A stretch of DNA of 64,000 nucleotides from Atopsyche davidsoni. Lineage: Eukaryota; Arthropoda; Insecta; Trichoptera; Hydrobiosidae. Numbering within the stretch: position 1 is the stretch's first letter; every line of letters starts with the position of its first letter. The notes beneath the pieces were generated by a model. That model did not search any database. It worked only from the letters and a program-made list of their open reading frames with translations, and was not told the DNA's origin. Location of the stretch: NCBI GenBank assembly GCA_022113835.1, contig JAILWY010000009.1:8160001-8224000 (forward strand), in the 5' to 3' direction. Shown here one piece after another: positions 1 through 10,247 of this stretch. Both the position numbers and the translations under genes were made by a program.

Positions 1-1042
1 ACACCGTGTGACTAGTGTGGTACATATTCAGGGATTCGTCCTCAAAGATGGCCCCAGAAGAAAATGAAATTTAAAAAAAACCTGGCAAAACTCAAGAATG
101 CAGCATTTCTATAAAGCATACTAACTACGCATAGTGCTGTTAGAAATTTTGTCAATGCTACCAATCAATCTTCTTATTAACATAATTTAAATACCCATGA
201 TTGTTTTTATTGTTATTTATTTGCGAGTACAAAATTATATACAAAATATCATCAAAAATATATTTTTTTTGTTAAAAATATGGCACATGACATCACTATT
301 CAATTTTCTTCATAATTGAATAAATGTTTTTTACTAAATACACTATATAAGTTTGTTGCTTATCATTACTGCTCCACTATGTATTATAACAACAAAATGA
401 TTCTCATCAATATTAGGCAATTTTTAATAATAATCTAATGAGTATTATGGCACTAGCAGATGAATATTTTAATAAAAGTTTTTAAAAATTTACAAAATTA
501 ACCTAAGATACAGTAAATATAAGACTCTTACAAACCCTAATAATATTAATCATCAGGCATTTTTTTATAATTCAAGTATATTCATAATTTGTAAACTGGT
601 ATAAATAACTTAAAGTCCCTGGCCCTGGTGTCTTGGATTCTTTGTACTGATTGTAAATAAAATTAGATTTAGACATTCATAAAAATTATCATTGATTCGA
701 AAATTGGTGAACACATCTTAAAAAATAAACTGCTAATAATCAAGTTCAGAAAATCAAGGGCTCAAACAAGATATCAAGAAGATCAGATGCTGGGTTTTTT
801 TACTAAGGTAGATTAGTTTTTATAAAGTCATTATTAGTTTAATTATGGCTATCCCTTCAAGAATATCTACTCTGATTTCAATAGAATAATTTATGGTTAG
901 CCCTAAGTAAAAATATATTAATATAAACTGCTTACATGAAATTGACAGTAAAATTAACATTTTGCTTCAACATCAAAGTAAAATAAAGGAACTAACTTAT
1001 TTTTGGTGTACTTAACTCCATATTTGGGTTTTGTATTGTCAG
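1..1042. other. AT-rich 3' flank of the CRTAP-like gene
   Basis: No coding region or repeat could be supported here. It lies downstream of the minus-strand CRTAP-like stop codon, so part of it should be that gene's 3' UTR. I could not choose a polyadenylation site among the many TTTATT (AATAAA on the minus strand) matches. Confidence 0.4.
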
Positions 1043-2182
1043 TCATAAATCATTAGATATATTATCTTCAACTACAGTTTCTTTTTTATTTAACTTCAAC
1101 TCATCTGTAAATGACATATGAGTAAAATTAGATAACTTATCTTCATATTCCTCCCTCAATAAGTACTGCACAATATCTGGATATGGCACAAACATAGTCG
1201 GGTCAGCAAACTCGCTATATATTTTCTTATTATGCAGCATTTCTTTATCAGAAGGATTGATGATCAAAAAGCTGGCAACAGCACGAGCAGCTTCAGCTAC
1301 ACGATTCATTTTGAAATAGGCAATTTGGAGATAATTGTACATGTCTGCTAAAATCTCTTGACCTTTTACACCATTGAACATTTTGAGTTTGTCTTTGCAT
1401 TTTCGCTTACAATTGAGACAGAATGTAAAGTGATTAGCAATAGACGTTGTAAAGTCAGGATACCAACCATGATCAAAAGGCATTTCACAGAGAGCCCGGC
1501 ATTTTTGTTCAGATGCAAAGTAACTGTGAACAGCTTCATCCATGTATGCTATCACACTATCCCAGTCTTCATTGTTGTAAGCATTCATGCCATGTAAGTA
1601 AAGAGGTAAGTACTCTTCCGTCTCATAGTTGGTTATCTCCTGTTTGTCTACTTCTGGTAAACCAAGGTAAAAATCAAAATTAGATTTCATTACCTTATCA
1701 TCAGGATGCTTCACCAAATAAGTGAACGCTGCAGATGCAGCCTTTTGTCTTAGATTTTTTTGATAGTAGCAAATGTGGAGATAAGCATATGAATCCAAGT
1801 CCTCCATGGATTTCGTAAATGATGAATCAGATATATAGTGAATTGCAACTTTTGGATATCTTATTCTCTTGCATTGTATAAAGCAGAGTGTTCTCCGAAC
1901 CATTTTTTCATAGTAATGTAAATCTTCGACATCCCTCTTCACCAAAGGTTCGTGATGCTGATGTTGGCACTTAAACCGACAGTCTGATAATGTGTTCAAT
2001 GTTATTTTATAAACTTGAATCGCCGATTCCAAATCGTTAATACAGTCTTCCCATCTTTCATCCAAGTATGCGTCTATTCCTTGTTGATAATATTTTTCGG
2101 CAGAAACTGATGAATTAGTATCCAAAGCGTAAGATGACTTTAAAATGATACTAACGACAGTTAAAATAATAAGCACATCCAT
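1043..2182 (-). CDS. Crtap: CRTAP/leprecan-family protein (cartilage-associated protein-like), 379 aa
   Basis: Members of this family sit in the endoplasmic reticulum. CRTAP is the non-catalytic partner of prolyl 3-hydroxylase in a collagen-modifying and chaperone complex. The ORF is uninterrupted. It opens with a hydrophobic signal peptide (about residues 1-19, MDVLIILTVVSIILKSSYA), followed by two related helical TPR-like halves (about 26-170 and 190-325). Each half holds the family's paired-cysteine motifs: CRFKC and CFIQC in the first, CRALC and CLNCKRKC in the second. Length matches CRTAP (about 400 aa), and no 2-oxoglutarate dioxygenase domain follows, so this is the CRTAP/SC65 type and not a full prolyl 3-hydroxylase. 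The C-terminus (SNDL) is not a classical KDEL signal. The start is the ATG directly before the signal peptide. The gene is transcribed away from Patj. The family call is firm; the exact subfamily is less certain. Confidence 0.88.
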   Translation of the reverse strand: MDVLIILTVVSIILKSSYALDTNSSVSAEKYYQQGIDAYLDERWEDCINDLESAIQVYKITLNTLSDCRFKCQHQHHEPLVKRDVEDLHYYEKMVRRTLCFIQCKRIRYPKVAIHYISDSSFTKSMEDLDSYAYLHICYYQKNLRQKAASAAFTYLVKHPDDKVMKSNFDFYLGLPEVDKQEITNYETEEYLPLYLHGMNAYNNEDWDSVIAYMDEAVHSYFASEQKCRALCEMPFDHGWYPDFTTSIANHFTFCLNCKRKCKDKLKMFNGVKGQEILADMYNYLQIAYFKMNRVAEAARAVASFLIINPSDKEMLHNKKIYSEFADPTMFVPYPDIVQYLLREEYEDKLSNFTHMSFTDELKLNKKETVVEDNISNDL

Positions 2183-3575
2183 TTCGGAAAAGATGACGTA
2201 GGTACACCGAGTAGCAGTTAAATAAATCTGCGTGACCTTTGTGAACTGTGACCTGAAATCTGATAACTCAATTCTATGAATAGAATGATCTTCTAGTAAT
2301 GTAATTAATTAGCTATACAAATTGCAAAAATAATATAACCAAATAAAACATATAAGATTTTCTATATTCACCAGAAGTAATATTTGATTCGATCAATCGA
2401 AAGAGCCATTATAAATATTTCATCTCGCCAATGTTATCAAAATAAAAGTCAAAACATGAAATAAAAACACTGCTTCAAAATAAATAAGATAGGGAGCTAA
2501 AAATGTTACAATAAGAAAAAAATCTATATCTGGAAACAAGTGCAATTTTTTATGTTATATATTTAATAAAAGATAACAAAACTATAATATTCTCACTAAA
2601 AACCACTTTAGTTTAGAACTTAGAATTAAAAACGTTAAAAATACTGTAACGGTGCTTTGTCTATGGAATCGGGAAATATGTTTAAAAACTGTTATTTGAT
2701 TTACAATAATTTTCCACGCAAAAAATCTTTAAATAGATAAAAAAAAAATCTTTTCATCGTTTTAAAATTATCTGGTTAGACCAAAAATATTTATAAATTT
2801 AAAAAAAAACAGTTTTTTTACCAAATTATTTTCGAAAATAAAAAGTCTGGTAAAATTAAATAACAATTAATTGTGATTAATTTTTCAAATTAATTGTATG
2901 TAAATTCATTAATGGAATTTGAATACTATTTATAATTTTGTTTAATAGTTTGATGTAAAGCGCAGATAGCTTATCAGATAAAAATATTTTTTTTAAGTCA
3001 GAACAACGATTAAATAATTTGCTATGCATTACTGATTTTAAACAATCTTTTAAAACTTGTGGTACAGAAATATTACTCAGAAAATTTATTAAAGCAAAAA
3101 TGAAAAATATATATAACATGTGCGTAGCGAAATACATATCTCGAAATATATTAAAATTATGATTTATTTCTTATAAATATATTTATATATTTTTTCAAAG
3201 TATTAAATTTAACAAGCTAACAGGCAACATCTTGATGCTCACGTCAAAATTATTATAAAAGTTGTGAAATGACACTGAGCTTGCTTGTGATGTGATAAAG
3301 ATATTAATCTCAATTCACATATACATTCCTGCATCACGTAAGGTTTTCATATTAAAACAAGTGTTAAACCTATGTAATAAATACAAAAGTGTTTTTTTTA
3401 AGATTTATTTTATCGTAAAATTAACTGCCTTCTGAATTGTGAGTAACTTCATTAGTCTTTCTTTGACTTTTGAAACATTTTAGCTTTTATGGTTTTACAT
3501 CGGTATTTATTTTATTAGATTACTACACATTGATTAACAGCTAATCGCTAGCGTTTGATTATTTTAGCCAGTAAT
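2183..3575. other. Divergent intergenic/5' region between CRTAP-like gene and Patj
   Basis: AT-rich spacer between two divergently transcribed genes. It should contain both promoters and at least one non-coding Patj exon, because the first coding Patj exon is preceded by a good splice acceptor (TTTTCAG ending at 3940). I could not place a start site for either gene. A minus ORF of 86 codons at 2877-3137 shows no recognisable feature. Confidence 0.4.
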
Positions 3576-3850
3576 CTAAGACAATATTGTATATTTATTC
3601 ATAGAGTGCCTCTCCTCAGAGAAGGTTGGTGACCATTTTATTGAACACATATTCATGCTGTGCCAATTTACACCAGTGGCTGGATTTCCAGCCACTGGCG
3701 TAAATTCCGTCCCCAATGACCCTTTTTCTTGGACAATTAGCTTTAGGATGCTATATTTATTGTTTCGAAAAATATGGCCAAAATAGGAGACCTTGCGCAT
3801 TTTTACCATCTTAAAGAATTCTCTTTCTTTGCCCATTCTGTCTTAGACTC
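3576..3850 (-). mobile_element. LINE (non-LTR retrotransposon) ORF2 C-terminal fragment
   Basis: The minus-strand frame reads MVKMRKVSYFGHIFRNNKYS, typical of the region after the reverse-transcriptase domain in insect non-LTR elements (VK.RKL.YFGHI.RN..Y). It then jumps to a tail (WSPTFSEERHSM), so the segment in between is deleted. A 20-bp palindrome replaces it. The same LINE tail recurs near 55.1 and 55.4 kb. The piece lies in what should be the first intron of Patj. Confidence 0.7.
3665..3706. repeat. Short near-perfect palindrome inside LINE fragment
   Basis: Two 20-bp arms (3665-3684 and 3687-3706) are inverted copies with one mismatch, separated by 2 bp. It sits exactly where the LINE reading frame loses homology, so it is probably a separate hairpin insertion or a rearrangement scar. 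Confidence 0.8.
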
Positions 3851-3959
3851 TCATTTGTAACATGGTCAGTGTATTACTTTTTGTATCTTTTTATAATGAT
3901 ACTAACAAATTGTTTATTTTTGTAGATATTGTCTTTTCAGATATTTGAAAATAAGAGTC

Positions 3960-6900
3960 ATGCATTTAAATGCAGATATATCTAGTGCACTCCAACAATT
4001 GGAAGCTATAAAGACAGCTGTTGATCAAAGTGACGATCCTAAATTGCAGGTAAGAAATATTTTCATTTTACCTAAAACATATGTCAAATATAGTAAAGAG
4101 ATATTTTATAACAATCCACTATTTTTGTAATCATACTTAAATTAGTTTCTTTTGTTGTTGCTGTAAAGAATGCTGTTGCTGATGATTTTGCCCTTGTCTT
4201 GGGTCTTTTGGAAAATCCCGTCTTTAGGAGTATCGTGACCCTTCAGGATTCCATGGCTCTATTAGCTACTCAAATTGCTCATCATCCATCTATTTTACCT
4301 GGAGACTTTGACATCACTCCTGCTGGTAAGTATTCTTAACCAATGGTTGGGTATCCGCCAATTGGGAGACTTTTTCATTTTTAAATCTTTTTACAGGAGA
4401 GCTGGCTTTGCAAACTCGAGGTCTATATGGTGGTTTAGATGGAGAAGAAGAACAAAGAGTTCCTCAGCTGTCTCCTCCTCATAGCCTGGGCTACAGTGTA
4501 CTAGGAGCTCCACAAGAAGGAATCATTGGTATCGATGGGTCACCTATTGATGCAAATATATCCCACCAACAGGTATGCATAATTAATCAATAGTATAAGA
4601 AGTAATAACCCAAACATGTAACAATTTTTACTATAATACTAGTAAAGAAAAAAAATTCACACTAACAAGTCAGGTCTTATCTGAAATGTAGTTGTTACCC
4701 AGTTTTTTTACCAATAGAGATGTGAAAATTGACAAACTAAAGTGAATGCCATGAAATAAAATAGCTTTTTATGAATTGATTATTATCCAAAATATTTACG
4801 ATGTATGAAAAATATTAGCACCAGATATATTTTTGTTCATTATTATATTTTATACACGATTCTTTTCTGGTCCCACCAAATGCATAGCATACTCTTCTTT
4901 CCGAAACGATTTGGCCGTGCCATCGATGATGTTGATGATGCTTTGCCAGGTGAACGATTTTTGCGTTTAGAATTCTCAAAATAAATCTACTTTTAATCGC
5001 TAGTAACAATTCGATGTTCGAAACTCTTTCTTTCATATCATTTCTCCTCAAGAAGACGACGTGCTTCAGCTGCATTTTTTTTTTCAAGTTAAAGCAGAAA
5101 AGCAAAACATCCCGCAAATGCTGTTTTTTTGGCACAAAACTCGACATCTTGGCGTACCAGTTATCTCTTTCTATTGCTAGTTTGCTTTCAACTAATATTT
5201 AATTTGCTATGGATTTATCAAAGTAATTATTTTTGTTATAAACATTTGATTTTGAGTTACATCGTTATTTATTGCACTTTGTGAGAATGACTGAGAGAAA
5301 TTCCGGTGTGCTTTGAACTGTTTGATGCATCCAGGTTTATTAATAGTATTTACAGTACACATGATTGTGTTTGTTTAATTTACATTCAACAGGCCATCAG
5401 CATCTTGCAGCAAGCACGCGGTCTAGTAGAACTGGTGGCGGCACGTGGAGGTGGCGAGGACGGACCCCCTCCCTTGCCCCCCTCTGCCCCACCATTGCTG
5501 AGTTCAGACTGGGCGCAGGTGGAAGCCATCCATCTTGTTAATGATGGCACAGGCTTAGGATTTGGTAAATGTTTTTATATATTATGAAATAGGCTTCATA
5601 TGCAAAAAATTGAGATTGATTGTGTTCATATTGTCACAAAAATGCAGATATTACTTAAAAATTACAATGTTTATAATGTCAAATATTTGTACATATTTTA
5701 GGATATTTATTTAGTTTCTAAACTTTACTTATGTTACTTTACATGTAGCTTCATATATACCTTGATATACTTTCATGGTGTTAATAATTTTTTTGGGATT
5801 ATTTTAAATTTATGGCACTTTCTAGTGCCAGTGAATTAATTTATTTTTCAATTTTAGGAATTATTGGAGCGAGAACAAGTGGAGTGATTGTTAAAACGAT
5901 TCTTGCTGGGGGAGTAGCAGATCGTGACGGTCGTCTTAAATCTGGAGATCATATACTTCAAATTGGAGATGTTGGTATTTCATACATTTTGAATCTGTTC
6001 AAAACAAATTATTAATAAACAATAATGAATATTACAAATATCTTTGTTAGGTGGTACTGGTTGAGATGGTGTCTGAGCAGGTGGCGGGTGTTCTCCGCAG
6101 AAGTGGCACTCACGTTAGGCTCGTGGTTGCCCGGCCTGCAGATCCTGCTGGTCCTGCTGTCGCCACTCTCTCTGATGCTCCTGTTGTCCCGACTAGGTAA
6201 AGGCCTTCTGTCTTTAATTTTAAGAACTGTAAACGTAGCTACGTACATAGGTACGTAAACGTAATATAGCTTAGTACATCTGACTATCTCTAGGGACACT
6301 AATAGGTGTCTGGTTTAAATGTGTGGATATAATTTTTCATTATTTACTTATTATTTGTGGATGCATAGTGGAGATACGGGAGTGAACATTGCAACATGAT
6401 AAGATTTACCATATGTCTATCAAATGAAAGAACGAAGAGAGTATGAATAAAGTCCATAGGGTTGGGTGTTCATTGAGAGTGTACGTGACTATGCAGATTT
6501 TAGACTTTTAGTGTTAGACCAAAATACACTTATATTGCCACAGATTAATATATTTCTATGTTCTGTTCACAAATAATGTATTTATTTTTATAGACTTTTG
6601 TCAGACTTGGAGGCACTCGATCATTATCTAACGGATGCGGGCTTTCCAGAAATATTTAATTCTCAAGTCACTCCTTCTCCGACACCACCTCCCATATTAG
6701 ATAAAGCTTTTCTGTATGAAGCTGACCCATCTGAAGATTCTGATGCAGTTGGAGCAATACCTTTAGGTGAAATATATATTACCTCATAATGTTTCAATAA
6801 AGTTGCACAGAAAAACATTTATGCATTAATAATATTTTTTATATTTATTTTTATTTTAGATCATTTGGATATAGAATTGCCAGAAACTGAAAAGTTCACA

Positions 6901-9900
6901 GTTCAACTGAAAAAAGATGAAAATGGTCTTGGAATAACCATTGCTGGTAACTCCTTTCTAGAATAATTCACCAAGTTTTTGCCTCCTCATAATTAATCAT
7001 TTTACTAATTGGTTTGTAAATTTTAAGGATACGTTTGTGAAAAGGAAGAATTATCTGGAATATTTGTCAAGTCAGTGACAACAGGAAGTGCAGCAGCCCG
7101 CAGTGGTCGTATTCGAGTGAATGATCGCATTGTGGCAGTTGATGGAGCCAGTCTTCACGGTCGCTCCAATCATTGCGCAGTCGATGCTCTCAGAAGCAGT
7201 GGCAGCACAGTCACTTTGAGTCTTGAAAGGTGTGTCTATTTTTTGGATTGGATGTCAATCAGATGCGTATTTATTACCCATTACGGGTTTATTATATTAT
7301 TACTAATATGATTAGGCACATTAGTTCATACATAGAAGATATTGGTTGGCCTGGGCACATTGGTTCATATGTAGAGTATGATTGTTAAAAATTCTCGATT
7401 AACGGAAGTGATTCGTTAGTACAAGGGTTAGTACACCGGCCATGTAAGCCAGGGGATGTGGATTACAAAACACGATGATATTTTTCTGAGAGTTTCTTTA
7501 ATCGTCTTCGATGTATGAACTAATGTGCCTAATCATCTTGAAAGGTGTGCAATATAATATTAATACACCCATAAAACAATTGGAGGAAGCAAATGTATGT
7601 ATCTTACTAATCAAATGGTTTTTATTTCAGATACCTTCGTGGTCCCAAGTTTGAACAACTTCAACAGGCTATTGCTGCAAATGAGCTCAGACCACCACCA
7701 GCCTCGGCTCCTCCTGCTAATCCATTCTTAGACCTCCATAGATTGGACAATGATGCTGAATCTCAACATACACATATTCCCATGTCACAACTAAGTAAAC
7801 ATGGGTGAGTTGAACGAACATCATTTGTTGGGAGGCCAGAGTGATTAAATTTAAATCAAAGCCTTTTTGTAAGAAATGAGAAACTTTGATATATTACTAT
7901 CATCATAATTTTTAGTATTACAACACTTTTCACTATAAATTATACCTTCACATGCAATTTTAATTTTCCAGTCAATTGTGTCTTATGTTCTGAGATAATT
8001 TTTAGTGCAGTAAAGCGACTTTGGCTTCAGTCTGAGTTTTGATTTTAAGATCCTCTTTGACAAGAAATGATCCTCTTTTCTCTTTGTTTGCCACAGCTTT
8101 CCGAATTTACTAAGTTTAACAAATCTTATTCTGAGGACATTCTGTGAAGTGAATTTACTTTGTACAAGATCTTGCATTAAAAAATGCAAAGATATATTTC
8201 ATGTACATTTTTCTGCTCCATATGCTGGTACTAACTATTTTTTTATGCAAAAGTACTTTGCCATTCCTAGATAAAAAGAGTTCTATTCTTCTTTAGTTTC
8301 CGTTATACATTTTTAATCTATAAATAATACATAATTTTTAATACAACTGAAATTATTTAACATAATTGCAATATCTGCCTGTCATGGCGAGGTACAAAGA
8401 TTTAAATCCTTGATCAAGAGTCTACTATTATTAATTCACTTGCTGAATAAATAATTCAAATCTGTCTTTTCTTTGTTATTTTAGATCTTTTGGATTGAGT
8501 CAGTCTACTGCCTCAGGATCTCTCCGCTTTCCTGTAAATACTTTGGACTGTGAAGATTTACCACCTGATTCGATGGATGAATCTGAGATGATTGTCGAGA
8601 CAACCAACCATGTTCTAGGAATCAACAGAGGATTGCCTCATCCCGCTGGTCAAAATGCACCAGGATTTGAAATTCCTGTCACCCATGATATGGAAGAGGC
8701 AATTTGTAACAAATGGAAATTAATACTTGGTAATGTATAGAAAAATCACACTAAGAATAATCAGATTTAAACTATGTCTAAAATTATTATATTTTACTTT
8801 TTACTAAGGAATGTCTGAGATAGGTCGAAATATGTATCCAATATAAATAAATAAACAATGAATTTATTGAAACGTTATCATATAATAATAAAGAATCTAT
8901 TTTTTAATTTCAGGAAGCACTATTGAAATCGTCATCGGTGTAGTTGTTAAGGGTGGAGGAGGTCTTGGAATCTCTCTTGAAGGAACCGTGGATGTCGAAG
9001 AAGGTGGACGGGAAGTTCGCCCTCACCACTACATTCGTAGCGTGCTACCTGAAGGTCCCGTTGGTCGTGCCACTAAGCTGCGCTCTGGAGATGAGCTACT
9101 AGGCAGGTTTCATTTTAATATTAATATAAATCTTATGAATTTATTCTAGATAAACGAGAAAAGAAAAACTATGGATAGTTCTTAATTCACACTTATAATT
9201 TTTCAGAGGTTAATGGACATCGCCTTCTTGGGATGAATCATCTGGAGGTGGTGTCTATTCTCAAGGAGCTTCCAGCAAGAGTATGCTTGGTGTGCGCGCG
9301 CAGTGCTATTGATGGGGATGTCAGCCCTGGCAGCTCGGGAAGCGGCGCCCTTGTCAAGGCTAAGTCAGATGGCAGTCTTGCAGGGGCAGGAGCAGGAGCA
9401 GGAACTGCTGAGGGCGGAAATGGAGGCACTGGCGGGGGAGGTGCAGCTTTGGCCGGTGCTCGTTTGAGGTCACGTTCGCTAGAGCCACTTACAGGACTCG
9501 CTATGTGGTCATCTGAACCACAAATCATAGGTTGATTTTTTTTTTATGTATATTTGAGCAATTTTTTTTGATGAAATGTCAAAATTCAATCAAAGCTTTT
9601 TTGTTTTTTTTTCTATCCATATAGTAAAAAAATTTCTTATATTTACTTTTCATTCATAATAATATTTTTCAGAATTGGTCAAAGGAGAAAGAGGACTCGG
9701 TTTTTCCATTCTTGACTATCAGGATCCGTTGCGTCCTGCTCATGCAGTTATTGTCATCCGCTCCCTTGTTCCCGGAGGAGTCGCACAACAAGACGGCCGT
9801 CTCATTCCAGGCGACAGACTTCTTACTGTTAATGATCAGGTAAATATTTAAGTCCTTATTACACTATCCATGGGAATTGTGAGACCTTTTAACCACTAGA

Positions 9901-10247
9901 CATTGAAGTCCCGTGATATGACATTGAAAACTGATGTTTTAAATATGCAATCTTATTATTAGTGCTGTGCAATTTAATAAAGTTGTATGCAATAAATTTA
10001 GTGGCAATAAAGCCAATAGCACAGCTAGTTAACTCTTATTGACATATATAATCCTAGAATATATTTCATTAATCATCTTCAGGTTTTGGAAAATGCTACT
10101 TTGGATCAAGCAGTGCAAGCATTGAAAGGAGCCCCTCGTGGAACAGTGCGTATCGGGGTTGCAAAGCCATTACCTCTTGCTGATTGCATTCCTCCAAACG
10201 GTATGCCAACTCCATCTCTCCCTCATAATAAAATGAACACTCAATAA
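3960..10247 (+). CDS. Patj: Patj: L27 and four-PDZ polarity scaffold, 859 aa, 15 coding exons
   Basis: Patj is a cytoplasmic scaffold at the apical cell border. Its L27 domain binds Pals1/Stardust, and its PDZ domains bind Crumbs-complex and junction proteins. Coding exons: 3960-4049, 4169-4325, 4397-4572, 5393-5564, 5858-5970, 6051-6196, 6594-6766, 6860-6946, 7028-7229, 7631-7804, 8485-8729, 8914-9102, 9207-9530, 9673-9839, 10083-10247. The L27 domain spans residues 5-70. PDZ1 (about 182-265, GLGF), PDZ2 (353-440, GLGI), PDZ3 (580-672, GLGI) and PDZ4 (748-838, GLGF) follow, with a Gly/Ala-rich linker before PDZ4. The length is close to Drosophila Patj. The chosen start is the first ATG in frame after an upstream acceptor. 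Two introns are odd: the one after 9102 needs a GC donor, and the exon 5/6 junction keeps frame only with a weak GTTGGT donor. The gene converges on bgm. Confidence 0.93.
4810..5200 (-). mobile_element. Fossil mariner transposase, internally deleted
   Basis: In shifting minus-strand frames the block gives mariner landmarks in the right order: an N-terminal piece ([10 protein letters not shown]), then FENSKRK, then [19 protein letters not shown], the region around the second catalytic Asp of mariner transposases. Stops and frameshifts interrupt it, and the segment between the N-terminal piece and the catalytic core is missing. It lies in the intron between Patj exons 3 and 4, antisense to the gene. 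No terminal repeats could be delimited. Confidence 0.72.
7308..7536. repeat. Fold-back element with 26-bp perfect arms in Patj intron
   Basis: Positions 7308-7333 and 7511-7536 are perfect inverted copies (ATGATTAGGCACATTAGTTC and onward). The similarity continues imperfectly inward. The middle contains a degenerate tRNA-derived SINE. The whole lies in the intron between Patj exons 9 and 10. It is probably a MITE-like element that received a SINE, or the reverse. Confidence 0.8.
7398..7490 (+). repeat. Degenerate tRNA-derived SINE copy
   Basis: It shares GGAAGTG, a TTAGTACACCGGCCAT block and GATGATATTTTTCT, in the same order, with the better preserved copy at 57955-58037 (minus strand). The polymerase III B box is decayed here. 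Confidence 0.55.

Noticed and set aside
9238..9528. Minus-strand Ala/Pro-rich ORF over Patj exon 13
   Set aside because: Shadow of the Gly/Ala-rich Patj linker, which is in frame with PDZ3 and PDZ4.
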